This document shows, piece after piece, positions 15,340 to 24,049 of a stretch of 64,000 bases of DNA. Positions within the stretch are counted from its first letter, which is position 1. Each line of letters opens with the position of its first letter. Where the stretch lies: the NCBI RefSeq assembly GCF_014524565.1, contig NZ_CP060139.1, positions 3,541,501-3,605,500 on the forward strand. Reading direction: 5' to 3'. Below the pieces are notes generated by a model. That model saw only the letters and a program-made list of their open reading frames with translations, had not been told where the DNA came from and did no database searches. The translations under genes and the position numbers were made by a program. This DNA is from Croceimicrobium hydrocarbonivorans (GTDB taxonomy: Bacteria; Bacteroidota; Bacteroidia; Flavobacteriales; Schleiferiaceae).

Positions 15340-17073
15340 TTAGGTATTCAGATAGCCTTGCACAGCATGCAATAGCCCAGCTCTATCACCGGCACTAAGA
15401 ACTTGCACTTGCTCCGAAGCTTTGATTCCACAAGCTGTGGTCGTTATGATTGGAATACCTTTGGCGATGGCCTTGAGGATAGTTCGAGGTTGATGTTCGA
15501 TATAGGTGGGGTAAATAATCAATCCTATTTGATCGTAATCACCGTCAAAACTCTGAGTATTCAATCCATCCCAGAAATTAGCAGCCTCTATACTTCGACC
15601 CGATACCATGAATTCTAGATTGAGTTCGCTGGCAATCTCCTTCATTTCATAAGCTCCTTTGCGGCCAAGCGCCGATGCTGGAAATAAAATCTTCCTCCCT
15701 TTGGGTTTATCAGTGGCAATTGGATCATGCTGCCAGTTTAAAGGCGAAGCTTTAGCACTAAAAAGATTCACTATTTCCTGATGTGGGCTTATAATTTTTC
15801 GAGCGCGATTAAGCGCCTTGTTTTCCCAATCGATAAGGTAGGAGGGAGCACGAAAGTCTTTTAAAGTGGGACTTCCAGGATGTTTGGCGAAGGCCCGGTC
15901 CAGCTTTGCATGCAGGCTTTCCATGGGGAGTCGGGTCATCAGTACATCATAAGTTCCACCGCCCAAAGCTCCGCTTTTATAGAGGAAGGGAAGCAAATTT
16001 TGACTGATCACCAAATGTTGGGAATCGATGGGGATTTTAGCCGCCGCCTTTCTAGCTAGTTTTTGATCCCATTTCAATTGCAGTTCAAAAATATTGCTTG
16101 ATCCGTATTTTGCCGCCCGGCGTAACTGTACAGCCCGAGCAATGCTCGCTAAACTGTTATACCTTGTTTTTTTATGGTTTTGAGCCGCCCGCCATTTATA
16201 TCGATCACTAGAAACTACTTTGTTTGGGGCGAGGGGAAGAATAAAACTATCGGATTCTCTTTTTATGGATTGAATATACTGGTCGAATTCCGGCCATCGC
16301 TCATCCAGGATGAAACAGCTACTGGCAGTTTCAGCTTTTTCTGGTTCTTGCTTAGGATGTTTAAAGCATGCCACATTGCCGCAAGAGTAGCAATCGTTAA
16401 TTAGCGAACTATGGCGTAGCGCGGTTCTTTTAGCATTGCTTTCAACTGAAGCCTCAGCGCTTTTAAAGCTCACAATGAGCTTATCAGCTGTTAGCTTCAC
16501 TTCAATTCTAAAATCAAAGGGGGCTTTAAAACGGAGGTCAATATAATTCCACTTAACCGTGGCATCGCGATCTTTTTCAGCTAAGGAACCCTTGATGACC
16601 TTGGTATGTCGATGGCGCTCAACAATATCCAGATTCGCTTTAAGGGCTGCATCGTACAAGGCATTGGAGAGCTGACATAAGCCTCCGGCAATGGTAGGAA
16701 CCACACAGCCTTCTCTAATTTCTCTACCTATAACATAGCCTTTGCCAAAATTAGGATTGCCCAAATGCTTCCAAAAACTAAATACTTGATTGGCCTTCAC
16801 CTCAATGCCATCGAGTAGCTGACTGGCAATACGCAGATTCTCAATCTTTCCGGCGGTTAAAATCCAATTTTTAGCATTGTCATTAGGGTTCCAAAGTTCA
16901 CTTTCAGAAATTGCAAGGATCGGAGCATTGCAAAGCTGATTGTCGTCTTGAAATTTGGGAAGAGGAGCTTTCAGATTCTTATATAAGCGAATTCCGCTTA
17001 AAGCCAGCATTTTAGACCTAAACAAACTATCCCTAATAAAACTGTGCTTCTCCTTGAGTTCTTCCTGCTCCAT
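15340..17073 (-). CDS. VanW domain-glycosyltransferase fusion protein
   Basis: In 577 residues, a VanW-type domain occupies about 75-210, with the characteristic 'IAGGLCQLSNALYDAALKA' and 'IVERHRHT' motifs. A Cys-rich segment follows near 225-260 (CYSCGNVACFKHP), then a conserved linker with 'LVISQNLLPFLY' and 'DVLMTRLPMESLH'. The C-terminal third has GT4-like features ('KILFPASALGRKGAYEM', 'YPTYIEHQPRTILKAIAKG', 'TACGIKA'). VanW's function is unknown; it accompanies vancomycin resistance clusters but is not required there. The long VanW-GT form may occur in other phyla. It is 13 bp downstream of the LRR gene and could share its transcript. Confidence 0.7.
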   Translation of the reverse strand: MEQEELKEKHSFIRDSLFRSKMLALSGIRLYKNLKAPLPKFQDDNQLCNAPILAISESELWNPNDNAKNWILTAGKIENLRIASQLLDGIEVKANQVFSFWKHLGNPNFGKGYVIGREIREGCVVPTIAGGLCQLSNALYDAALKANLDIVERHRHTKVIKGSLAEKDRDATVKWNYIDLRFKAPFDFRIEVKLTADKLIVSFKSAEASVESNAKRTALRHSSLINDCYSCGNVACFKHPKQEPEKAETASSCFILDERWPEFDQYIQSIKRESDSFILPLAPNKVVSSDRYKWRAAQNHKKTRYNSLASIARAVQLRRAAKYGSSNIFELQLKWDQKLARKAAAKIPIDSQHLVISQNLLPFLYKSGALGGGTYDVLMTRLPMESLHAKLDRAFAKHPGSPTLKDFRAPSYLIDWENKALNRARKIISPHQEIVNLFSAKASPLNWQHDPIATDKPKGRKILFPASALGRKGAYEMKEIASELNLEFMVSGRSIEAANFWDGLNTQSFDGDYDQIGLIIYPTYIEHQPRTILKAIAKGIPIITTTACGIKASEQVQVLSAGDRAGLLHAVQGYLNT

Positions 17074-17086
17074 TCAAGCTATTAAT

Positions 17087-17731
17087 TTAAGCTGGTTTTT
17101 GTTTTAAATCGGCACCACCCCGATGTGCTTCAGCAATGTGATATTCTGCTCCTTGCGGTAATTTCAACTCACATTCTTTGGAGCAGAGCATCACTAGTAA
17201 GGGCATTACATCTGTAGCTACATTAATTGAAATCCACATTTGATAACTAGTCTCGTAGCTAATTTCTTGCGCACAGACACTGCAATGAAGTTTTTCGCCT
17301 TGATATCGCACAGGATTATGGTCTAAACGAGGGAAGCCTTTGCGGTTTTTAATATTGCCGTATAGGGCCCGGGTGCTTATGCGACTTTTCTTCAAATTCT
17401 TGCAATGACTTATTTCAAATGGCAGCCATTTCAGGTCATAAGAGGTATAGAGGTCAATTTCTTCCAATGCTTCCATTTGACCTATTTCTGGAGGTATTCG
17501 TACCAGTTTACTGCCATAGAGTTCAATTTGGCGAACTTGCTTAAGTTGACCGATGGATTCCGGTAATTCCTGAATTTGTAGATACAGCTCATCACCCAGT
17601 GCTTCCCGGGGATCAAAAACGCTGCCTCCCGATTTTGCCAACTCTTCCACATAGGAACAAAGCTTTAACCACGCTTTGCTATTGCGATCCTGCACATTAT
17701 TCTTAATTCTGGAAATCCTATTGGGGTTCAT
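17087..17731 (-). CDS. Leucine-rich-repeat protein with Cys-rich tail
   Basis: In the 214-residue protein, residues about 50-120 contain three to four LRRs ('IQELPESIGQLKQVRQIELY', 'LVRIPPEIGQMEALEEIDLY', 'LKWLPFEISHCKNLKK'). The C-terminal part has 'LHCSVCAQEISYE' and 'LCSKEC', four cysteines in two pairs that could bind zinc. It has no signal peptide, so it is likely cytosolic. The LRR plus zinc-knuckle order suggests a protein-interaction module. It precedes the VanW-GT gene by 13 bp on the same strand. Confidence 0.6.
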   Translation of the reverse strand: MNPNRISRIKNNVQDRNSKAWLKLCSYVEELAKSGGSVFDPREALGDELYLQIQELPESIGQLKQVRQIELYGSKLVRIPPEIGQMEALEEIDLYTSYDLKWLPFEISHCKNLKKSRISTRALYGNIKNRKGFPRLDHNPVRYQGEKLHCSVCAQEISYETSYQMWISINVATDVMPLLVMLCSKECELKLPQGAEYHIAEAHRGGADLKQKPA

Positions 17732-17755
17732 TCTTTTCTGTCTGAATTTTAGGCT

Positions 17756-17926
17756 TTAATGAAATGAGTCCTGTGCCGAAGCACCTGAATCTGCCACAAA
17801 GGAAAACATCGTTTCATCCTGATTAGCATATAAGCAGACCCCAAAAGGGGAGGGCAAATTAGAAATCACCAAAGTCCGGTACTCATTGTAAAAACTGTTT
17901 TTTGGAGTGATCAAGCTTTTAATCAT
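17756..17926 (-). CDS. Very small ORF overlapping the preceding gene's stop
   Basis: 56 codons from an ATG at 17926-17924, which sits inside ATGATTAA, where the preceding gene's stop codon (TAA, 17921-17919) also lies. Such an 8-nt overlap is typical of translational coupling. The peptide opens with MIKSLITPKNSF and includes 'PSPFGVCLYANQDETMF'; no family is recognised. It may be a real small protein, a C-terminal extension split off by a frameshift from the 213-residue protein upstream, or chance. Confidence 0.3.
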   Translation of the reverse strand: MIKSLITPKNSFYNEYRTLVISNLPSPFGVCLYANQDETMFSFVADSGASAQDSFH

Positions 17927-18560
17927 TCTCAAAAAATTGATAATCAGGATTAAAGATATTCTCCGATTCTTCATCCACCCGGATCAAATTTCGGGAGTTC
18001 ATTTGATTGGCCAGTTCATCTAAATCTGCTTGTAATTCCGTTTTGCTCTTATGCTTTCTCGATTCCAAGCAAAGGGCAATTAACTCTTGCATTAGTAGGC
18101 TGAATCTTTCGAGGTTTCCATGATCTGCTTGATAAGTATAGCCAAAGAGATCTCCATGGTGTCCCCAAAAGCTGCAACGAAGATATTGATGACTGCCATC
18201 CTTATAACCCGTATTTGTAGGACGGTATTCTACATGCAAAAGGGCAATTACAAATAGCCTATGTAGGCTTTTCGCCAGGCTTGTATCAATCGCTTTGCTA
18301 ATGCTTAAAATAGTATCCCTTTCAATGCGCTTATACTGCAATTGATATATTCCATTCAACTGCACTAATTCCAAACTTTCATCTGGACCCACTAAGCTTT
18401 TATCCAAATACCAGGAACAATAACTAGGGTCGGACCAATAGGTTTGAGTTCGCTCTAAATGCTGCTCAGAGATGGGATAGGGTTCAAAATTAGCCTGTGA
18501 CCAAAGGCTGAAAGGCAAGCAGACGATTACGAGGATTTGGAGCTTAAGGGAAGGGTTCAT
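17919..18560 (-). CDS. Hypothetical secreted protein
   Basis: The N-terminus MNPSLKLQILVIVCLPFSLWSQ is a signal peptide. The mature part (about 190 residues) contains a His/Tyr/Trp-rich middle, 'YLRCSFWGHHGDLFGYTYQ', and a Lys/Glu helical end. No family is recognised. It ends in the 8-nt overlap with the small downstream ORF. Confidence 0.5.
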   Translation of the reverse strand: MNPSLKLQILVIVCLPFSLWSQANFEPYPISEQHLERTQTYWSDPSYCSWYLDKSLVGPDESLELVQLNGIYQLQYKRIERDTILSISKAIDTSLAKSLHRLFVIALLHVEYRPTNTGYKDGSHQYLRCSFWGHHGDLFGYTYQADHGNLERFSLLMQELIALCLESRKHKSKTELQADLDELANQMNSRNLIRVDEESENIFNPDYQFFEND

Positions 18561-18616
18561 GGGTAGATTGCAGATCTCGTCCTCTAATATCGTAAATGAT
18601 TTAGAAGACTAGGCAT

Positions 18617-19159
18617 TTATTCCATTCCAGACTTCCAGCTTTCTGAAGGGATCTTTTGTAGAGCGCTGCGCATTTGATCGATGAGCTGCACTTTAGGATG
18701 TTCTTCATTCCCTAATCGTTCATAGTCCTTAATCCTATATTCGATGGACTGACTTGCGAATTGGATCCGAATCAGCTCAAAGGCATAGGCACTTAAAACA
18801 TAATTGGAGGAGTTCAGACTGCTATCGGCGATGCTCTTTCGATTTGCCATTAGATAGGCCATTGGCGGCTCATAATCTTTCAAAGTTTGATAGCGAGCTT
18901 TAGAGGTGAATTTCCGCAAATTCCAATGCCCTTCGGAATACCAGTAGATAGCATATTGTCGGTTGAAATTTCGAGAGCAATCGCTGCATCCGCTATAATA
19001 GGCGATTAGGCTGTCGGTGCCATTGCTGATTAAGCTATCTATAAATTGATCACCTTCAATTCTGGAGTTCAAGTGCACCACAGTTTGGATTTGCGACTTC
19101 TTAGTAGAACAAGCGGCTAGGACCAGGACTAAGCTTATAATTTTTAGGGCAATGCGCAT
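18617..19159 (-). CDS. Hypothetical lipoprotein with CxxC motif
   Basis: The N-terminus MRIALKIISLVLVLAAC is a lipoprotein signal (Cys17). The mature part has 'YYSGCSDCSRNF', a CxxC pair preceded by a strand, 'DSLIAYYSG', which could be redox-active or bind metal; it does not otherwise look like thioredoxin. The rest has basic and Tyr-rich helices. Function is unknown. Confidence 0.5.
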   Translation of the reverse strand: MRIALKIISLVLVLAACSTKKSQIQTVVHLNSRIEGDQFIDSLISNGTDSLIAYYSGCSDCSRNFNRQYAIYWYSEGHWNLRKFTSKARYQTLKDYEPPMAYLMANRKSIADSSLNSSNYVLSAYAFELIRIQFASQSIEYRIKDYERLGNEEHPKVQLIDQMRSALQKIPSESWKSGME

Positions 19160-19297
19160 GGAGGAATGTTTGATGGCTGGAACTGTTTAAATAGCTCTTT
19201 GCTTTGGTGATTGGTGTTTTTTGGGTTCAGGATGGTAGCAATTTTTTTGCCAGAATAAGCTTGGGCGCATTTTTCTGGATTCTAATCAAAAAAGTCT

Positions 19298-19864
19298 TTA
19301 ATGGTATAAAATAATTTCTTCGCTTTTCGACTCAATACTGCCTGTCCAAACCTTGTACTCTTTGGCTTCTGAACTTTTGCTAATTTCAAAAAGAGCCGTC
19401 ATTTTGCAAGTTATTGGAGTGACAGGGAGGCTTAAGGGGGAATCAGTCCAATATTCTGGCTGACTAGAGTCATTAGCAAAGTTCACCTCAAAAACAGCAT
19501 GGCCATGGGGCGGTATTTCCATCCAATCCGGGAAGTTCTTATCCCAGTCAGTCCTTTGTTTTTTAGGATAGAGAATTTTACCATCGGCTAATTCGATCTT
19601 AAAAGAAAGGGAAAAATAACCCCAAGAGCACCATTCCTTCCAAATCCGAATAGGTTTTTCACCCTTGTTGGTCAGGAGAACATGAAATTTTTGTCGTTCT
19701 GGATAATAAAGTGAGATGGATGCCGGATTAAAGTTATCGGCGTATGTATGAGGGATAATTTCGAGGCTTAACTCAGGGTTTTTAGGGGAGCTAATTGCAA
19801 GATCATTTGAATTAGTAGCGGATAGGCTAAGTAATAAGCTGAGTAGGTATTGGGCGAAGATCAT
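19298..19864 (-). CDS. Hypothetical secreted protein, Ig-like beta domain
   Basis: The ATG at 19864 gives MIFAQYLLSLLLSLSATNS, a signal peptide; a TTG two codons earlier is possible. The mature part has 'YPERQKFHVLLTNKGEKPIRIWKEW' and 'DWMEIPPHGHAVFEVNF', a pattern of an immunoglobulin-like beta-sandwich of the type found in exported Bacteroidota proteins with 'NxG.kpi.i' strands. There is no catalytic motif. Function is unknown. Confidence 0.5.
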   Translation of the reverse strand: MIFAQYLLSLLLSLSATNSNDLAISSPKNPELSLEIIPHTYADNFNPASISLYYPERQKFHVLLTNKGEKPIRIWKEWCSWGYFSLSFKIELADGKILYPKKQRTDWDKNFPDWMEIPPHGHAVFEVNFANDSSQPEYWTDSPLSLPVTPITCKMTALFEISKSSEAKEYKVWTGSIESKSEEIILYH

Positions 19865-20079
19865 AAGCAAGATATTTAGCTAGAGATAAAAGAGGCAATG
19901 GAAGCAGGATTAAGGATTTCCTTCTGACCCACTGCCGATGTTTATTGAATTGACAAAGATGCTGAGGTATTTCACTTCTAATCTTTTTCTATCCTTTTAG
20001 ACTAAATTTTAATTCTTCAGTTGTCCTTGTTTAAGAGCAATTATCTGTTTCCGAAAGAGTAAATGCGCGAATCTATAAG

Positions 20080-20661
20080 CTAATTTTTCAGTGGAATGAT
20101 TTCTAAGGATTTCAGTGAATGAATCAGCGCGGACATTCTGGCCTCTAAACTATCATTCTCCCTTGCCACAGCACTTAAATAATAAAAGCAAGTGTCATTT
20201 TCCGTATTCAAAATAAAGGTGATGACTCGGCTTTTCTCACTCCCTTTCTTTAGTACTTGGCTATGAATAAAGTAAGCTTCATATTTCAAAATATCAGTGG
20301 GGCCAGATTCTAAAATCTCTACAGGAAAGTACCCACTTTGGAGGCTTCGCAGCGCATATTTATACTCCGAACCTAGAGATATCGAACTATTGAAGCTCTT
20401 AATTCTTTGAATCTGAATATATTCCAAACTATCCTTTAAGGATGATGGAGCCTGAAGCATTAAACTGAATTCTATGTTTTCAGAATCAAATTTTTCAGGA
20501 TAAACTTGATAGGACTCGGGTAGGGCGATCCTGATTTGATCATGAATCTTCTGGCTTTTATTGCTTTCGGATGGTCTAGACTTGAAATCATCCAAATAAA
20601 GAAATTGATTAGTGCAGGAGCCCAAAAGGAATAAGACCAGCAGTTTTAGATATCGGGGCAT
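20080..20661 (-). CDS. Hypothetical lipoprotein
   Basis: The N-terminus MPRYLKLLVLFLLGSC is a lipoprotein signal (Cys16). The mature part of about 178 residues alternates polar strands and helices; 'FILNTENDTCFYYLSAVARE' near the C-terminus looks like the core strand of a small alpha/beta domain of the type found in PsbP-like proteins. That resemblance is weak and no role can be given. About 200 bp upstream and 100 bp downstream are non-coding. Confidence 0.45.
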   Translation of the reverse strand: MPRYLKLLVLFLLGSCTNQFLYLDDFKSRPSESNKSQKIHDQIRIALPESYQVYPEKFDSENIEFSLMLQAPSSLKDSLEYIQIQRIKSFNSSISLGSEYKYALRSLQSGYFPVEILESGPTDILKYEAYFIHSQVLKKGSEKSRVITFILNTENDTCFYYLSAVARENDSLEARMSALIHSLKSLEIIPLKN

Positions 20662-20761
20662 TAAGCAATTGGCATCAGGGTGTGAGTATTGGTCAAAGAT
20701 TTAGAAACAGAACTCCCGACCATGGACTTAATTGTATTTCTCCAAAATTGGCATAAAGGCA

Positions 20762-21205
20762 TCAATTCTTGTGCAGGGAATAGGTTTTAAAATTACGACC
20801 CTTACTAAAGTGAGTTTTTACCATAAAACCCTCCATTTTCATTGCTTTTAAAGCGGATAGAGCGAGTTTGCGTAGCGGGTTCCAATCTTCTCGATATTTC
20901 TCCAAATCTTTCCAAAACTCAGGGTCTTTCTCGCTTGACCATTTTACGCTTAAAGCGCCGATTTCATCAAGGATATTCCTGCTTTTTTCAGAAATCAATT
21001 CCTCCTCAAGCATTCGTTCTTTGATAGCCGAATAATAATCATCAAAGTCAAGCAGCATTTCATCCCCTGGAATGGTACCTTCTCCATAAAACTGAATTTG
21101 TTCATGGGGCTCATAAGTCATCGCAATAAGCGTAATGACCAAGCACTCAAACTGAATCCTAAGTGGATTCTTTGGGTCTAATTCTGTATAATCCTTAATC
21201 TTCAT
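20762..21205 (-). CDS. Hypothetical cytosolic protein
   Basis: The 147-residue, mostly helical protein has no signal. Context includes 'DEMLLDFDDYYSAIKERMLEEELI' and 'KALKMEGF'-like C-terminal helices. The size and acid-rich make-up fit the small-protein flavour of this region. I do not recognise it. Confidence 0.4.
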   Translation of the reverse strand: MKIKDYTELDPKNPLRIQFECLVITLIAMTYEPHEQIQFYGEGTIPGDEMLLDFDDYYSAIKERMLEEELISEKSRNILDEIGALSVKWSSEKDPEFWKDLEKYREDWNPLRKLALSALKAMKMEGFMVKTHFSKGRNFKTYSLHKN

Positions 21206-21245
21206 TTTCTCAGAGACTTTAAAGCTAGCATGGGCATGGTAATTT

Positions 21246-21665
21246 CTAGAGCCTATTCCTTTTTTTTAAGCCTAAATAAAGTTCAAAACATCCCAGAATA
21301 AAAACCAGGCCTATTTCAATTCCAAAATAGAGCTTTCCATAAATAGTAGGAGAACTTAGATCTTGAAAAATGAGTTTAAAGCTTAACCCACAGTAAGCCA
21401 GGTTGAGGAGGGCAATGAGTATCAAAAACCAGTCTATTCTCTTAGGTTTGATGAGATAAACCCCCCAATCATAAACCGCATAAAACAGCGGGATACTAGC
21501 CAGGCAATAAAGCGTATCCGAAGGAACACCAAAGAATTCTTCAAAACTCGGCAACAGCAATCCCAAGAGGAGGGCTGATGCCATAGCACCGAGGCCATCG
21601 ATAAGAAATGCCCTTTGCGGTTCAGTAATTACCTTATTTAACAGAGACTTTTCCGGTAATTTCAT
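21246..21665 (-). CDS. Hypothetical four-helix membrane protein
   Basis: The 139-residue protein has four predicted transmembrane helices at about 25-42, 50-68, 78-100 and 112-132 ('ALLLGLLLPSF', 'LYCLASIPLFYAVYDW', 'FLILIALLNLAYCGLSF', 'FGIEIGLVFILGCFELYL'). The topology resembles small uncharacterised Bacteroidota membrane proteins. It is oriented with the rest of the minus block but separated by 40-80 bp gaps. Confidence 0.5.
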   Translation of the reverse strand: MKLPEKSLLNKVITEPQRAFLIDGLGAMASALLLGLLLPSFEEFFGVPSDTLYCLASIPLFYAVYDWGVYLIKPKRIDWFLILIALLNLAYCGLSFKLIFQDLSSPTIYGKLYFGIEIGLVFILGCFELYLGLKKRNRL

Positions 21666-21746
21666 AGTGAGCTTTACCTTGCCTTGGTACCGGATAACAA
21701 TATACGAGCTTAGCTCCCTTCTAATTCAAGTGCTTAAAAATGGGGG

Positions 21747-22640
21747 CTATCTTTTAGCCTTTGTAAATAGAGATTCCAGTACTTCTTTCTTTTGGGAGTA
21801 AGGATAGTAATTGGATTCATTCAGGATAGATCCTAGAAGCAAATCCATTCGTTCTTCCTTCTGCCGTTTCTTCTGGCTTAAGCAGGCCAAATGCGAGAGA
21901 AGGCAATCGTAGTATTTATTGATATAATAGGCTTTGTAACTCTCCGGATCTTTACCTTCTTCAATTTGCATTTCAAAATCTTTGAAGCTGAAATCGAGAT
22001 ATTGATAATAGGGTTGTCCATTAAATTTCGGGAACTTCTCAATAAATGCTAGAGCCTTCTTATAATTAGGTGGTTTAACAATATTCATATAACCCCAAAT
22101 CGAAGTTCCACAAAGATCCATGGCTTTTAAGAAGAAGATGCCTTTTTCAGTATTGTCCTGCAACTTGTATTCGTTTATTTTAAAATCCAGCTCCGAAAGG
22201 TCGAAAGGCTGATTTTTATTTCCGATGCCCGTAAAAAGCATGTCATAATAATTGTCAATTAGCTCGTAACGTTGAATGGAACGGTTACTTAATTCAGAAA
22301 TGAGGGTATCATTATTACGAGGTTCAGCTTCTCGAAGGTTCCAATTGATTCGTCTAATGATGTAGATGTACTTCATTGTTGACTCATCTGGTAGGCTAAG
22401 AAATTGTGCATCAGTAAGTTTATTTTCACTGCTAATACATTCCTTTATAAAAGCTTTGCTTCCTTCTAATTCAACTGATTCTATATGATCAATTTCCTTT
22501 AAGGAGCTTTCCGTAGGATTATTACGAAACATAAAGCTCCGATAGATTTCTGCCAAGGCTACCATATCCTTATTAAGCTCTGAGGCAATGAGACTGCTAC
22601 TTATTAATGTGACAAAGAGAATGATAAATCGGATTTTCAT
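21747..22640 (-). CDS. Hypothetical secreted protein
   Basis: The N-terminus MKIRFIILFVTLISSSLIAS is a signal peptide. The 275-residue mature part is helical and rich in Tyr, Lys and Glu ('YYQYLDFSFKDFEMQI', 'YKAYYINKYYDCLLSHLACL'), which suggests a TPR-like or coiled helical repeat without clear consensus. No family is recognised. It ends 107 bp before the next gene on this strand. Confidence 0.45.
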   Translation of the reverse strand: MKIRFIILFVTLISSSLIASELNKDMVALAEIYRSFMFRNNPTESSLKEIDHIESVELEGSKAFIKECISSENKLTDAQFLSLPDESTMKYIYIIRRINWNLREAEPRNNDTLISELSNRSIQRYELIDNYYDMLFTGIGNKNQPFDLSELDFKINEYKLQDNTEKGIFFLKAMDLCGTSIWGYMNIVKPPNYKKALAFIEKFPKFNGQPYYQYLDFSFKDFEMQIEEGKDPESYKAYYINKYYDCLLSHLACLSQKKRQKEERMDLLLGSILNESNYYPYSQKKEVLESLFTKAKR

Positions 22641-22692
22641 ATCTAAGGTTTATTTTTTCTGGATTAAAGATTTTCTTGGCGGAGCACTAATA

Positions 22693-23232
22693 TTATTCTA
22701 ATCTAGTTGAAGTCTCTTCGTTCATTTTTAAATGCTTTCTTACCAAGTCGTTATAACAAATAAGGTTTGAATCAAATAAACAGCCCATATGCCAAACTTC
22801 TAAATCATATCTGGTTCTCAAGTATATGGTTTCCATTTCATCAGCTGCTATTCCGAAAGTAAAGTATTTTAAATCGTCATTCTTGAGGTCTATTTTAAAC
22901 TGTTTCTCTGCCATTTCACAGCTGCTAATTTTTTCAATTTCAGACCTTTGGGAATTATGTTCTTCTATCAAGCCCCAAAGAGAAAGGAGCAGTATGGATG
23001 AAACTAAAAGAAAGGAGTTCAATAAAAGGGTAATACGGTAGGCTAGTCGGTTTTTTTTCAGTCGAAAGATTATAAAGGATCCCCAAGTGCCTATGAGGAA
23101 TAGATAACTCATAGCTTTAAGCCATATGCCAATTTCAGTTTCAAATCCAGTGCCTAAAAGGAAATGGGCGAGCCAAAGGATCATTGAGCTTCCTAATAAC
23201 CAATACAATTTTCTATTGCGTTTAGTCGCCAT
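22693..23232 (-). CDS. Hypothetical three-helix membrane protein
   Basis: The ATG at 23232 (MATKRNRK) overlaps the stop of the upstream gene (ATGGCGACTAA), so the two are translationally coupled; the earlier start at 23253 lies inside that gene. Three hydrophobic helices are seen (about 10-25, 38-55, 65-85), then a polar domain of about 90 residues containing two Cys. It is predicted to sit in the inner membrane. The role is unknown but probably shared with the preceding gene. Confidence 0.5.
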   Translation of the reverse strand: MATKRNRKLYWLLGSSMILWLAHFLLGTGFETEIGIWLKAMSYLFLIGTWGSFIIFRLKKNRLAYRITLLLNSFLLVSSILLLSLWGLIEEHNSQRSEIEKISSCEMAEKQFKIDLKNDDLKYFTFGIAADEMETIYLRTRYDLEVWHMGCLFDSNLICYNDLVRKHLKMNEETSTRLE

Positions 23233-23920
23233 TGTACTGTTTATAGGGCTCACTTAAGTCATAACTTTTGTTCGACTTACGCCAGATTAGTAATTCCTCA
23301 ATGCCGAGCATTTCCAAGTATTCTCTTTCGAATAATGCTTTAATTCTCTGTTCAAAGTTTTCCAGGATGATCTCAGTACTTTGGATTGCCAGCCTTAGTT
23401 CATCTATACTAAGCTTAAAGCTGCGTTCGGTAGGGCAGGGACAGAAATCTTCAGAGCTGTCTTCCATATTCAAATCGAAGTAAAGCCATTCTTTTTCAAA
23501 TCGAAGCTTTGGCTGTGGATGCCCATTTTCAAAAGATATTTTACTCATAGAAAGGTCCTTCCAATATTGAATATCTCCCAAGTCACTACAGCATTGAGGG
23601 TAGAGCAATTTTCTAGCACCAAGCTCCAAAATATAACCGCCATAAAAGGGTACTATTTCATCGCGGTTTTCTAATCCTTTTCTATAATCTTCGGTATAAT
23701 CCAAAACAATTTTTTTCAGGTCCGCATCACTCAGCTCCGCCAAAGCAAAGAATGAAGATCCTGCTTCAATGGCTTGGAGAGACTCCGAAAAACCAGCGCT
23801 TTTCAAACACTTTAAATGGTATTCATCCCATTCCTTAGGATACTTCCAGTACGGGCCTTCTTCAGGCATGGCAATATCTTCATTATAGTAGCTTAGTTCT
23901 AGTACAGGGATGAGTTTCAT
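23222..23920 (-). CDS. Hypothetical cytosolic protein
   Basis: The 232-residue protein has no signal. It opens 'KLIPVLELSYYNEDIAMPEEGPYW' and holds 'LYPQCCSDLGDIQYW' and 'FCPCPTER', two Cys clusters that might bind metal. The size, strand-rich start and Trp/Tyr content fit proteins seen in immunity-type arrays, but I cannot name a family. It is the first gene of the minus block, divergent from mtaB, and coupled to the membrane protein downstream. Confidence 0.5.
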   Translation of the reverse strand: MKLIPVLELSYYNEDIAMPEEGPYWKYPKEWDEYHLKCLKSAGFSESLQAIEAGSSFFALAELSDADLKKIVLDYTEDYRKGLENRDEIVPFYGGYILELGARKLLYPQCCSDLGDIQYWKDLSMSKISFENGHPQPKLRFEKEWLYFDLNMEDSSEDFCPCPTERSFKLSIDELRLAIQSTEIILENFEQRIKALFEREYLEMLGIEELLIWRKSNKSYDLSEPYKQYNGD

Positions 23921-24037
23921 GCGAATGAAGTGCTAAGGTCTTAGCGATTAACAGTAACCTCAAATATCGCATTCTTCGGTGGCTATTCAATAGAAATCCC
24001 CAATATCTTCTCCGCCCATCCATCGCCCCAATTCCCT

Positions 24038-24045
24038 TACCTTTG
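24038..24045 (+). promoter_or_regulatory. Bacteroidota -7 box for mtaB
   Basis: TACCTTTG fits TAnnTTTG exactly. It ends only 4 nt before the ATG at 24050, so the transcript would begin at or next to the start codon. The mRNA would be leaderless, or translation may begin at the second ATG, 24056. No clear -33 TTG was found. Confidence 0.5.
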
Positions 24046-24049
24046 CCGC

